Origin: Chaunax sp. Z400
Taxonomy: Eukaryota > Chordata > Actinopteri > Lophiiformes > Chaunacidae
Length of the DNA stretch: 64,000 nucleotides
Direction of reading: 5' to 3'
Assembly (NCBI GenBank): GCA_037577475.1
Contig: CM075194.1
Span: 22,802,492 to 22,866,491, forward strand
Shown: positions 27,601-42,000 of the stretch, piece after piece
How positions within the stretch are numbered: position 1 is the first letter of the stretch
Layout: every line of letters starts with the position of its first letter
Made by a program: the position numbers and the translations under genes
Notes under the pieces: model-generated
The model's database searches: none
Seen by the model: only the letters and a program-made list of their open reading frames with translations
Told to the model about the DNA's origin: nothing

Positions 27601-28867
27601 ATTGTGTAAAATGCATGACGATACAGTAATGATCTTCATTGTTTTTTATTTTGTACAATGACGATGCCTTTTTAGGTGCCCATAATCAAGAATTAATTGA
27701 CGATGCAGAGGCCAGAACTCTGCCATACACAGGACAATTCTTGATCATGGACACCTCATCTGACATCATTATCATTATCCCTGATGTATTTTTGAAATAT
27801 CTTGCAAAGAGCAAACTGACTTTAAATGCAGGCTTCCTATTGGAGAAACTCTTGAGCCTCATGACAATGTTAAATGCTAAAGCTGAGTATGTGTGTGTGT
27901 GTGTGTGTGTGCATGAGGAGTTTACCGTGTGTGGAGGAACATGGAAAACTGGATCAAATTTCAAAGGGCTTCAGTTGGATGACCAGATATTATTGAGTGG
28001 TAATACTAATAAAAGGTAGACACATCCACAGCCTGCCTTTAGCCAGATGAAGTCTCTTTGAGACCCCGGAAGACTTCCCTCATGATCACTTCATTAAACC
28101 ATCCGTGTCAACGTTTAGAGAAGCTTTACAAACATGCTATGTATAAAGAAAACTTGCTCTTATACGCTTTGATCCCAGAATATATGAAGAATCTGTGTTC
28201 CTATGACGATTACAGACAGCTGAAATGCAACGAAATATTTGGACAAGGATAAAATAAACTGTTCCCACAAAGAGGCTCACTGACCTCAGCTTGACTCGTT
28301 TATGGAGGGGGTCGTGGGAGCAGGGGTGGGGTGGGGGGGTGGGGGGCGTTGCATAGACAGGCTGTCAGGTTTGAGTGCATAAAAGATGACAGGGAGTGAA
28401 CCGGGGTCCAAAGGAAGGGAAGAGGTGAGACGGGAGATACAATCTAGCCCCCCAGCTACACAATCAGCAGGAAGGGAGAGGGAGGGGCTGGGGGGGGCGG
28501 CGCACCTTACCCTAATCACAAAGGTTGGTGGAGGCTATGAGAGCCACTCTGTAATTAAAATGGTTACCGAGAAGAACCAGGGTTTAATTACAACCTAACG
28601 AGCAGGAGTATGTGTGTGTCTGTGTCTGTTTGTCAGTAAAGTTAATAAAAGCTGATACATCCCTTCCATTCATATTATACAACTTTAATGCATATAAAGA
28701 GACCACAACACTCAACTTATAGAAGATCATTTTGTTCCCTCTACTTAAAACTTTTTCAATTCTCAATTAAACATAACAAAATATTTAATATTTACGTCTA
28801 AAGTATAAAATGGAAAATAAAAAACATAATTGTTGTGTAGGTGGTAAATAAGGCTAGTGATGGTTGA

Positions 28868-28908
<41 letters not shown>

Positions 28909-28915
28909 ACACACA

Positions 28916-28990
<75 letters not shown>

Positions 28991-29115
28991 ACACACACAG
29001 ACACAGGCACACACACACACACAGAGACAGACACACACACACACACAGAGACAGACACACACACACACAGACACACACACACACAGACACAGGCACACAC
29101 ACACACACAGAGACA

Positions 29116-29152
<37 letters not shown>

Positions 29153-29195
29153 ACACACACACAGAGACAGACACACACACACACACACAGAGACA

Positions 29196-29238
<43 letters not shown>

Positions 29239-29780
29239 ACAGACACACACACACACACACACACACACAGAGACAGACACACACACACACACACACACAC
29301 ACAGAGACAGACACACACACACACACACAGAGACAGACACACACACACACACACACACAGACACACACACACACAGAGACAGACACACACACACACACAC
29401 AGAGACAGACACACACACACACACACACACACACAGAGACAGACACACACACACACACAGACACAGGCACACACACACACACAGAGACAGACACACACAC
29501 ACACACACACACAGAGACAGACACACACACACACAGGCACACACACACACACACACACACACAGAGACAGACACACACACACACACACACAGACACACAC
29601 ACACACAGAGACAGACACACACACACACACACACACACAGAGACAGACACACACACACACACAGACACAGGCACACACACACACACAGACACAGACACAC
29701 ACACACAGAGACAGACACACACACACACAGAGACAGACACACACACACACACACACAGAGACAGACACACACACACACAG

Positions 29781-29814
<34 letters not shown>

Positions 29815-29941
29815 ACACACACACAGAGACAGACACACACACACACACACAGACACAGACACACACACAGACACACACACACACAGAGACAGACACACAC
29901 ACACACACAGACACACACACACACACACAGACACACACACA

Positions 29942-29990
<49 letters not shown>

Positions 29991-30066
29991 ACACACACAC
30001 ACACAGACACACACACACAGACACACACAGACACACACACACAGACACACACACACACACACACAG

Positions 30067-30098
<32 letters not shown>

Positions 30099-33000
30099 AC
30101 ACACACACACACAGACACACACACACAGACACACACAGACACACACACACAGACACACACACACACACACACAGACACACACACAGACACACACACACAC
30201 ACACAGACACACACACACTAGTCTCCCGTCTCTTTCCATTTCCTTCTCCGTGTATCTGCTCTGTTGACTTTTCCTGAAACACAACTTAGATTTTAGGATT
30301 TGTTCAACCACTAGTCTGTTTCTACAGCAGCAGGTGAGCCTCAGTAAGCCTCCAACTACAGACATCAACACGTCTCACTTTGTCCTGGATGTCATTAAAG
30401 GGTTGACATCGCTAAGAGCTGGCTCCTGTCTCTCCTGCCATGCTGCCTGACACAATACGGATGTAAAGAGTGTGATTTGTACCACGGCGATATAAATGAC
30501 AGAGCATCATGTGAAACGATGTGTTCCTCTCATCAAATGACAGATATCATATCACACGGCCCTGTTTATAGTTCATCTGAGGTCAGATACATCAGACTCA
30601 CTGTGAACACAGACTGTGCTCACAGCCCAGGCCATTAGGTGACTAACAAAGTGAAAACCCCTGAGACGACACTCGCCTCAAATATCTGTTCTCAACTCTG
30701 CCTGGGTCAAGACTTCCAAACACATAAGTCATGGGGATCAGACAAATACACTATTGTATTTTCCCTACAATGTGCTGATCCAGTTCCGTCAGCCGTCTTC
30801 CTGTTTCACCGTTGTTTTAGGACACGTTGCACCGTGCCTCCCACTGTGTGTGAAAGTGAAAGTGACATGAAACGATGTGATTGGTGATTGTTGATAATTA
30901 GAGTTAAAGGCTCTGCTCAACTACAACCATCAACAATACAAAATGAATTACCTGGTTGTCAGTACGGCTCAAGCGAAGTTCCAACTTCAAGCTTCACCAG
31001 AGCCATAAATAAATCCAGTTTGGCTGGCTAGGCTTCATTTAGCTCAGGAGCTGCAGAACTCATCATGTGAGGAACTCTTTGGCTGCTTTATTCAAAATGA
31101 TTGTATTTCCAAAATAAGATAATAAGTGCATGAAACAATGCCTGTGTGTGAAGACTTCTTCTGTAAGCACCATAAAATACGATCAACTACAGGCAGTCGG
31201 AGGGATGAACGGTTCTCTGAACGGTCTCTGAGGTAAACAGACATGGGTGGAGCTCTGTGGATCTGAATCCTACCATGTTGTAAAATACATCATTTATGAG
31301 CCTGTCAGAGGCCAAGAGAAGCCATTTACTGTGACAGGCATAGCTGGCCAAACTCTCTGCAGTTAAAGCTCTGAAGGAGATCGTTGGAGGTTAACGAACC
31401 GATGCTGACCGTGTCCTGAGCTACAGACTTACAGACCACAGATCCCTGCAGTATGAGCGTTTACTTATGTCGGCGTTACCTTGAGTTTGATGAGGTCAAG
31501 ACGGACGCATTTTTAGTTTGGCAAATCTGATTCTATGTAGCACCAAGCATTTGAAAATGGCAGCTATGTTAGAATCAATTCCTGTTACATATATACCAAT
31601 AGCAGCACAGTCTGTCCAGGAGCTTATTATTAATAGTAAGTAATGGTGTGTTTGGAACCCGTCCCTAGTGAAGTGTCTTTTTGCTTCTAAATAAACTACC
31701 GTGTTTCTATCACCTTAAAAGCAAAACAGAATCGACTTAAGAGCAACTTACAGATATTTGAGGTTTTCCAGGTCTTCAAACGCTCCTCTGGGGATCCGTC
31801 GTATATGATTGTTGTTTAGGAGGCTGTGTAGAAAAGCAATCAGGGGTTACTTTGTGCTCATAAGACAAACAGTGAGGTTGTTGTCGGCTAATTCTAAATG
31901 GAGTACGGCATGTTTCTATCAAGACAAGCTGCAGTTACCATGTGCTTCACAGCTGTTTGCATCAGTTGACTCCTGATCTCTGGCTCAGTAAAAACATCTT
32001 CTTAGGGTTCGAATAGGAACAGTTCAGCCATACATTAAGATCCAGTCATTATCTATTCCCACAACGCTGATGGAAAGTTGGGTTCCTAGTCCAAAAGACA
32101 TTTTTGGAGCTTCACAGCAAAAAAAGAAAAAAAAAGTGTTGCAGAATTCTCCTTAACAACTGAAGAGGATGGAGACTTGTTTTAAAACATAAAAAAACAT
32201 TAAATGGCTCCATACAGCTTCCAGGGCATTATCCAAACCTCTGGACGTCCTGACATCCTAAACTAATTTGAGGAGACATCAGTGACATGCTTTTTGAACC
32301 TGACTTCATTGTAGTCTGTAAGCGTTAGCGCACAACATGTCTAAGGTGTGTGCACAAGGTCTCCGCTAGACAACGCCGTGATCTCTACACACCTCAAAGT
32401 TGATCTTAACCTTGCCTCACATAACAGAGAGCTCTGCTGAAACTGCAGCAAGAAGTGTCAGATCTAATGTCGGTCAGTTGTGCATGTACACACATTCAAG
32501 CTTGTGCACAAACCCTTTAGTTTGGAGGGTACAGTGATTTTTTTTATCTCAATAAACTAAACAAAAAAGTTTAAAAACTTTTAAAATTTTAATTGAATGC
32601 TGCAAAACTTTTTTTTGCTGTGATCCCAGAATGTTTTCTGGACTAGGAAACTCCACTTTCTATCAGCATGAGGACAAATAGTGAGATGAACTGTTCAAAT
32701 TAGGTCATCTGGTCGCTATTTAAGTTTTTTTCCCTACCAAACAAGCATAAAACAAGAGAAGCGTCTGATTTAAAATCTACAGTGACACTTTGGCTGACTT
32801 GAGAAAACACATCAATGGAGATTACAGACTTATTTCTCTCTGTTCAACAGTAATATGGATGATGTCACTGTCTGAGGAGATGCAGCCTGAAAACATGAAG
32901 AACTCTTTAGGATATAAAGCTCTCAACAGCCTGCATGGCTGCCTGGGCTTTTCTCCTGCCTTCAGGACGTTGACCCTCAATCTAAACCACTATGACCATG

Positions 33001-36000
33001 CCATGCACATATCCTCATGTGCAACTATCATGGCTATATACTGGATCTACACAGCTGTCACATGAAAGTCCTGTTACAGCAGGCATGGGTGAGAAATCAT
33101 CACCAAAATGTTTGCAAATATTTGAATGAGATGAGGGGTGTTTGATTTATTGCAGCAGTTAGCTTAACAGTCTGAAATGTGACCTGTCAACATAATGATA
33201 CGGCTTCATGAGCTGAAGCATTTCAAACAGGTTGCTGAACTGATGTGTTGCCGATGAAAAATACTAACACTTGGGATATTTCTGCTTTATTAGCTTAGCA
33301 ATGCATCGTCTAGCAGCCTGGACATATGATAAATAGCCCTGTGGGTGGAAGTGGAAAAATAAATTCCTCATAGATTACAAGCTGACCTACATGTGTGAAA
33401 CCACGGCAGAACAGAGCAAGAATTTCCCTGTGTGTGCAATGCAAACATGTCTTTCTAGGGAAGTGACAATCATTCTGCAGAGCGCTGTTTTCAGGAAATG
33501 GACTTGATTCATTCAACAGTCGCCTTCTTGAACTTTGTGATTTGTGCGTTTATAATGTACCTCATCAGCTCACAGTGGTGCGTGCAGTGCAGGGACAAAG
33601 ACTTACAGTGTGTTGAGGTTCTTTAATCGTCTGAAGGAACCCGGTTGTAAATCCTTGATTTTGTTGAACCTCAGATCTCTGTGGAATTAAAGGAAATAGA
33701 TTGAAATGAAGGAAAGTATATCATTAAGTATATTATAAAGGAGAGCTGCACATAAATTCAATAGTTACACTTGGAATGAGTAGAAAGAAAACTACACAAA
33801 TATGAGCTGTGGAGTCTCCACGTAATTATCCTCCAGGATAATTGGACACATTACTCACTTTACAAGAATGTCTCTGTCAAGCTTTAACCATGAGGGCAGG
33901 TTTATTTAACATTTGCCACAACGATAACAATCACAAGGCTAGTCGCAGCAGTCAGCAGGCTTTACTATGCTTCTCCCTCACTTCCTCATTTGAAGAGGCT
34001 GTGTAATGAAAACAATATCACTTGACATGACACTAATCACTCTTGGTCTTAAAGCAAATGACCTGGAGTGTCATGAAAGTGACAAGTTAGAGACGCTAAT
34101 GCTGCATTTAGCCTTGTAGAGGTGAAATTATCAGCATTGTGGGCGAGGCGGCTGTGGCTCAGGGGGTTCACAGAACGAAAAGGTCGGTGGTTCAATCCCC
34201 AGCTCCTGCAAGTCTACAAGTTGAAGTATCCTTGAGCAAAAGATACTGAACCCCAATTTGCTCCCCAGGCACCGTAAAGGCAGCCCACTGCTCCTCAGGG
34301 ATGGGTCAAATGCAGAGAAACAATCTCCCCCTGTGGGATTAAGATAGTATCTAAAAATAGATGCTTTCTTGGCACACTTCTATCCAATCCATCTAGTAGT
34401 TTTGTGCAATCCGGCGCACAAACAAACAAATAAATGGACACGAGTGAAGTCAAAAGCTTGTATCAGTCAAGTACTGTTAATAAAACCATTCACACTCTTT
34501 CCCACAATGTTTGATCTTCACTGGCGCTTTAGTCAACAACAGGCTAAAGGACAGTGGTGATATGATATGACCTCACATCACACCCTGAGAGACTAGACAA
34601 TCTGTGTCCAAGGACACCAAAACTCAGTTTGTGTTGATGTGGATAGACCATAACCTCTATCAGAGGTGAATGTGAGCAAACTGATAGGAAAAGTTCAAAT
34701 ATACCTAAAATGTAAAAGAAAATTGAAGAAATTATTTATCAATTCTACAAAGCATAGATTTCACTGAATTCTCTCCAGCGGTTTTTGAGATGTGGATAAA
34801 CAACACTTAACATGAAACAAAGGCAATAAGTAAATACAAAATACAAGTTTTAAATGATGATTTTATCTGATAAGGCAAAAAGGTTATCCAGTATCTACAT
34901 CACCGGTGTGAACTTCACCCCCTGAACTTTATATCTATAGTTGTGTCACATTCAGCAGCAACAACTGCAACCAAATGCTCCTGATATGGAGATCAGTCTC
35001 TGACATCACTGTGGTTGAATTCTATGCAGAACTGCATTAGTGCAGACACATTGGAGAGTTTGTGAGCAGGAACTGATCTTCTCTGGTCCCACCACAGCAT
35101 CTCAATGGGGTTCAGGTCCAGACTTTGAAGAGGCCACTCCAAAACATTAATTTCATTCCTTTTGAGCCATTCAGAGGTGGACTTACTCTAATGTTTGAGA
35201 TCATTGTCTTGCTGCATGACCCAGATGTACTTGAGCTTCAACTCACAGACTGATGACCTGACATTGTCCTTCAGAATTTTCTGGTAGAGAACAGAATTCA
35301 TGTTTCCCTCAATTATGACAAGTCATCCTGGTCCTGAAGCAGTTTAGTTTAGTTTAGTTTATCAAGTTTATTTATATCAGGGACCATGTACAAATACATT
35401 AGTCTAAAGGAAGAGAGAAGATGCTTTGCATCAGATTTAGCTACTAGCTAATTTCCATCTGCAGTCCCTGGGCAGCAAAGCATCCCCACAACATCGCACT
35501 GACACCTCCATGTTTGACCGTAGGTATAATGTTATTTAGTGGAATGATGTGTTTGGTTTACTCTAGATGTAACGGGACCCCTGTCTTCAAAAAGTTCAAC
35601 TTTGGACTCATCAGTCCATAGAATCTTCTCCTAAAGCTCTGATGGTCATCAAGGTGTGTTGTGATAAAATCCAGGTCAGCAGTAGCTTTCTCCTCACCAC
35701 TCTACCATGGATGACATATTTTCCAGTGTCTTTGGAACAGTGGAGTCATGAACACTGATCTCTATTGAGGTGAGAGAGGTCTGCAGTTCATTGAATGTTT
35801 TCTATGGATCTTTCATGACTTCCTGAATGAACCTTCTCTGTGCTCTTGGAGGAATTTTGGAAGGTTGGTTCACCATTGGTCCAAGTCTTCTCCATTTGTG
35901 GACGATGTGTCTCACTGTGGATCTGTGGAGTCCCAGATGTGTAACCCTTCCCAGACTGATGTGTTTCAATCACCTTCTTCCTCGTCTCTTCTTCTTTCTT

Positions 36001-39000
36001 TTGGTTTTGTCAAAGTGTCCTACTGGTGAGACCAACAACGCTACTTCATGCCTCTGAAAATAGTCTATTTATGTGATGAACTGATTGAACAGGTCTTGTA
36101 TGTAAATCAGGTCTGGATGTGTCAAGTCCAACTGCGACTAGTTATTAATGCAGTTTGATCTTTTTTTGGATTTAGTTACTAAGGGGGAAAATCCTTTTTT
36201 TTCAGACAGGCTCAGTTCCCATAAATAAAATTATAATTTAAAGCTTGTATTTTATGTTTACTCAGGTTGCTTTTGTTTTATGTTAATCTTGTTTGAATCT
36301 GACACAATTTAGTGTGAGATACACACAAAAATAGAAGTAATCAGGCGGGGGTCCACTACTTTTCTAAGGCACTGTTTCGATGTTATGATATAGATGTGTA
36401 TAGAAGTTACACAAGCTGCTTGCCATTTATGATGACTTATTAGGCACTTATGTAGTAGAAAAATGTTAAATTGCAAAAATAGGTACAGGAAGGACTTAAG
36501 GTCCCCATTGTAAAAAAATTAATTAGGTGGTATCAGATCTGTGCATGGGCTTGTGGTGATACCTGAGTCAGCATTTTAGGCACTATGGGAGGCAAAGTCT
36601 ATACTGGTATCCAAACAACACTAGTTTTTAAATGCACAATTAAAAGTGACACACATTTCATTGGCTATTAATTTGATTATTCAAGAATAATGTGATACAT
36701 TTTCAAATTGGTCTGATTATATATATAATGTTTGACTTTATAGATTAAATTGTGCTTCGTTTTTCCTGTTTTCTTACCTTTTTCTTAAAATTCTACTTCA
36801 ACGACGGGAAAATTTATTGTTAGGAAAAATCCTAAGAAAAATCCTTCCAGCCACAGAGACGGGGGGGGGATTTTTAGTGGAACGATATAACAGATTTATC
36901 ACTGAGGAAAGGGAGGAATACATCAAGTTCTATAATGTTACAGCGTGGACTGTCTACCCACATTCTTGTTGGCTAATGACCTTACAAAGTAAACACTCTG
37001 AGACTGGGTCACTCAGACATAACATACGTCACTGATTATGCAACACTGACAAGACTGGAGGATGATGAGAATCTTGAGATCAGCCTTTTTTTTATTATCT
37101 TTGGAGAAAAAAACAGCTTTATCTTTAAAATAAAATGATGTCTGACAAAACTCTTCATGCGACATCCATCCCAAGAATACAGAATTAAAAATAGATGCTG
37201 CATCCATTAGCTTAGCATCCATGCTTTTTAGTTCCCTTTAAGCTCAACTGGTCATGCAGGAGAAAGCTAACTTCACTGACTTTTTGCTTTTGATATTTCT
37301 GCAAAAACTTGGGCCAAATAATAAAATAAACCGATTTCATAGCAAGTGAAATGTTTTATGGGTCATTTGCTCTGTAAAAACCTGACATTTGGATCCAATC
37401 AGAGGCAGTCCAAAGCTTTCATATGCTAACTTTCTTTCATATAAGCTGTGAGTGAGCGCGAGAATTCACTCAAAGAGCTTTCCTGTAGCGGACATGCTTT
37501 GTGTGGAATGTCCTTCAGCTATAATGATAGCTGTTTTTTCTGGCCCCACCTTCAGTATGTGAGAAACTTCATTAAGCTCTTAATAAGATCAGCCGCAGCG
37601 TTGCTTATCACAAATTTAAATCAATCGACAGCTCCTGAACGATGGCTTACTTTGACCATGACACCTCACAATCAGAGAGTTGAAACAGGACTGCTTAGCA
37701 TCAACAGGCCACATTCATTTGCAGCAAAGCTTTGGAGAGGTACAGTGCCCTCAGGGAAACACCTCTCTCCAGGCAGGGTGCAGAGAGTTGCCCCAACATG
37801 CTGAGGCAGAGGCTGTCCTGCCTGACTGCCTACAGCTCTGAGGGGTGAAGGCCAGGGGGAGGAGGAGGAGGAGGAAAGCAGGGCTGCATGCTGGTTCAGG
37901 CAGCACCCGTCTCAGGTGCATGAATGAAAGAACTGGTTCGGATTTCTCCTGAGAGAAATCGAGAGTGTTGACCTGGCTAAAGCAGCATCCTCTACACACA
38001 GTCCATTTAATGGAATAACAACCAACCGACCGATATTTGTATGTTCGTGGAGAAGGCTAAGGTTGAAAGTCATCTGTGTTTTCCATCTGTTGATGGAGGA
38101 TAGCTTTTTGATGACATCAGCACAGATGTATTCTAAGATATCTCCCGTTAAGCTTTGTGGAAGGATGAGACTTATGCGAGCTGATGCTGTTTGTTGAGCT
38201 TCCATTGCAGTAAACTACAACTACGAGTATGGAAAAGACGTAATGTTATGAGTAAAATTGAGGACTTGTGTGCAACAACAATGCAAACAAAGTAGCTATG
38301 AGGCTACTCCTCACACTGGTCTTTAATCAGCGGTGCACATCATATTTTTGGTCTGGTTGTCAAAGGAGAACCTGAAGATGTTGCTTGATGTTCACCTTTC
38401 GCTCTGCATGAAGCCGACATGTTTTAGGTCACTGTCATCACTTGTAGCCACTTGAGTTTGAATGGCAGATAATAGCCTACATATTGTAAACAGTCTCTTG
38501 CCTCCATGCAGACCATCTCATATAGTGAAACTTCCCTCGTTTAACAAAGTCAATGCTTTTCTCACCACATATCATCTTTGACTGTTCTGTTCTTTTTGCA
38601 CCTCCTTCCTGTAAATAAAAGCTTCGTAACTTTGCAATGGAGCAAGTAAATGTCTCTCAGTCCTGAACCATGTGATCTGCTAACTTGGCGCAGTTTTCAT
38701 GGATGTAGGCGGTACACAGGATATGCACAAGGGAATCCCTGATCGCCACCATCTCACGAAATTTGGGAACGACCTCATTGTAAACTCCAACGCTGACTGC
38801 AGCTCCGTGTGCAGACTGAAACCAACTTCATCTTCCACTCATCCCATAAACCAACAAGCATAGAAGAGTTGATGAAGCCTCTTCACTATTTCCTGTGGCG
38901 TTCAATTCACACCTTAATTAATAAATCTCTCCGATGTTGAACGCAGACACAATGTGCACAGCAGTGATACACACAAAAAAGAAGCACTTCCTGTTCTAAT

Positions 39001-42000
39001 ACATGCTGTGCATCGTTTACTTTGACCATGCATGCATTATGTGCACCCCTGTTTATAAATACAAGGACTGATGTTAACAATGGTGGTTAACTGCTGTATC
39101 AGATACATGTAATACTATATATATTTATATATTATTGGAAACTGGTTAACCTTATAAATTAAATTGTGCTCAATTTTGTTCTTACTTTTAGACTATGTGA
39201 CTATTAAACATCAGGGATACTAGTAATCAGGAACATCCCAATAATCTACACTAATCACACTTCATACACTATTCAGAAGAAGGGACAGCTTTGAGATACT
39301 AATTTATAAGATCTACACTAACACCACACTGTTTCACCACTAGAATACAGTTTGTCAGAAGAACAAAGATGGCCTTTAAAGCTGGTTTGAACAGCATAGG
39401 AGAATGAGTCAGTCCATGGAAGGAGAGAATACAGGAAGTATGGAGGACATTTAGTAAACAATGTGAGACATTCTGCAGCCAACAGCTCATTGGGCCACCA
39501 TAGACCCCTGGGACGATGTCACATAAACGAACACAGACTGTTGTGCATCTTATATTTGTTCCAGGACTTATTAAAGAAGTCTGTTAACTCCCATTAATGT
39601 GTTTGGATGGCACTGCGCCAGAGGGAACAATAAACCAGCGAGGCTAACAACCCTGCAGAAAAGCTGACAGACCGTTCTGCACTTTGCCAAAACAAAAAGC
39701 CTGAAAGTGAACAGCTTTCTCGAGGTCAGCCATGAAGGAGCCAGGGGAATTTGACAATATCACTAATACAATGCAGGCAGAACAAAATACGAAGTGACTG
39801 ATTTCTTAAAACAAAGAAATCAGTGATTTACCAACAGGATGATAGGTGCATTATTTTTACATGATGCTGATAAGAACAGAGCAAAAGGAAACTGACTTTA
39901 AATCAAAATGAAAAGAACCTTCTGGCTCTGGACTGTACATTTCAAGACACTGAATGCATCATTTTATCATTAAGTTCTTTTGCTTGATTTGCAGCTTTTG
40001 GCATAAGATAGTTAGATAGAGTGACTTTTTTAAACAGTACTGACAATCTGTCTGCAGTGTTTTGGGCACACTGTGTCTGAGAACTCTATAGTTCCAGTGA
40101 GTGATATTTAGGGACAGTGTAACTCCATCCCCACATAATATGGCAATATGAGGTCACGATTCAATATATTGTGATATTGTGAGTAAGGCAATATAGCAAC
40201 ATAGTAAATGCTTATGCTTCCTGCCTCACTTGACCTTACGTTGACATGGAAGAGCCAAACGGCTAAACATATATTAAAACACTGCTATGTAGCTGTTTCA
40301 ACGCAACAAAAAAATAACAAACAATATCACTGTAGAATGCATGTCTTCGCCAAGACTGAACAATCCTACAGGTCTGTTTATCTTGGATGACCCATACCCC
40401 ATAAAGAGTTGTGGGAATCTGTTCAGCAGGTTTTGTGTAATTAAGGAAAATGTTGATGTTCTATTTAGCAAAGTAAAAGAAGGTGAAAACCCCCCCGTCT
40501 GGATTCAACCTTTTATCTGGACCTGCACCCTCATTTGGTGGGTTATTTTCTGGTCCATGCCCCATCCTTCCAACGAGTTTCATCCTGTAGTCAACCCGCC
40601 AACTAACAAACAAATAATCTCCTTAGCAGAGGTGAAAATCAATGTTGTTTTTAAGAATCTACACTGTACCAAAATATAAAATAGCATGATATTTAAGTGT
40701 ATTGACATTTGCTGACATCCCTTCTACTCATCGGTCAGTGTGTTACCTTAAACCTTTAACATGCCAGTAACTCTACTCAGACCACTTCTACATAAAGGCG
40801 TCGGCATTTTGGGGATACTGTATGTGAAAAAAGATTCATGACCACTTCATGGTGAACACAGTGAAACACCAGACCTCCATGACAATCTACATCTTTTCTT
40901 CTTTGTCCTCTTTTCACAGCCAACATGTGGGACAGCCCATCCAGCTGAAATCATTATCTAATGGTTGGGAGCTTATCTGACAAATTCAACACAAATACAG
41001 GCTAATGACAACAATCATGCTGAGGGATGTGCCGAATCGATTCTTTATGTATAGAGAAAGATTCAGAGGACAGATGATAGTCTTCTTAACTTTACTGCCT
41101 TACAGCCTGTACCTCTGATTATTGATTATGTATTGCAATACAAATATTCACTGCAATACCCGACCCTACGGTTTACACCTCTGATCAGTCTCCTCCTGCC
41201 CTGTGGTCTGTGTGTTCTAATGCAGCCTAACGCACTCTGTCAGACAACTGGATTAAATAGTTATTTAATGGCAGCAAATACACTGTCACTCCTATGAAGA
41301 TAAACTCCTTACATTCTAATCATTAAAGATGCACGATATATATAACGGGCCAATAAAGGGATGTATATATTGTTTATGTTTTGGATATAATTACAGTTGT
41401 ACATGCCATCCTATATTTTACTTGTATAATTAAATCATTGCCGATAAATGGAGTTGATAATATGAACCAAAACGCCTTCATTGACTTAAAGAACGCAGCA
41501 TCTTCACACTGTGATGCAAGAAGTAACGGTATGCACGTTTAAATAAATATAAAGGAGGAGGAGAGGGAGGAGAAGACGGAGGAAAAAAGAAGAACAACAA
41601 CAACAACAAAAGAAAGAGCCGCATTCTGTTGTCACACTCATGACATCTAACTACTGCACCTGGTTACAGCCACACGGTATAAACTACACAACCAAACAAG
41701 TCATCACCAGTATGGATGGTTGTTTTGTTTTTTTACAGTTTCAGAGGACAACTGTAATTTGTAATGCATGATCCACAGGGTCTGATTAGAGCTATGGAAT
41801 ATTAATCATCCATCTTTACTCACTATATCTTAGCCTCTTTCCCTGGGGTGTGCATTAACTGTGGGCTAAGATCTTAATTATACAAAATATACTAATATAA
41901 AATATACAAATACAAAATGAAGAATATGTATTTATTACATTAAATCATGGACTCTATTAAAGTAATTATTATTTATTGTCATAATAGAAAAGCACTTAGA

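Larger units (their letters stand above)
24482..31751. other. pxdn intron 3
   Basis: About 7.3 kb with a CA array next to exon 4 (24516-24609), a possible hAT MITE (25585-25910), a G-quadruplex-like run (28323-28346) and the 1.35-kb CA/CAGACA array (28869-30218). The stretches 25911-28300 and 30219-31751 show nothing recognisable. Confidence 0.85.

Noticed and set aside
28763..30371. Open frames of 450-505 codons on both strands
   Set aside because: They are Cys/Val or His/Thr reads of a CA array that lacks stop codons in every frame. There is no codon or domain signal.
34189..34198. Functional tRNA gene at the GGTTCAATCC box
   Set aside because: The cloverleaf is degenerate and the sequence continues into a SINE body shared with two other copies.
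37448..38205. Two open frames (118 and 97 codons) in pxdn intron 1
   Set aside because: Unrecognised, with no splice or homology support.
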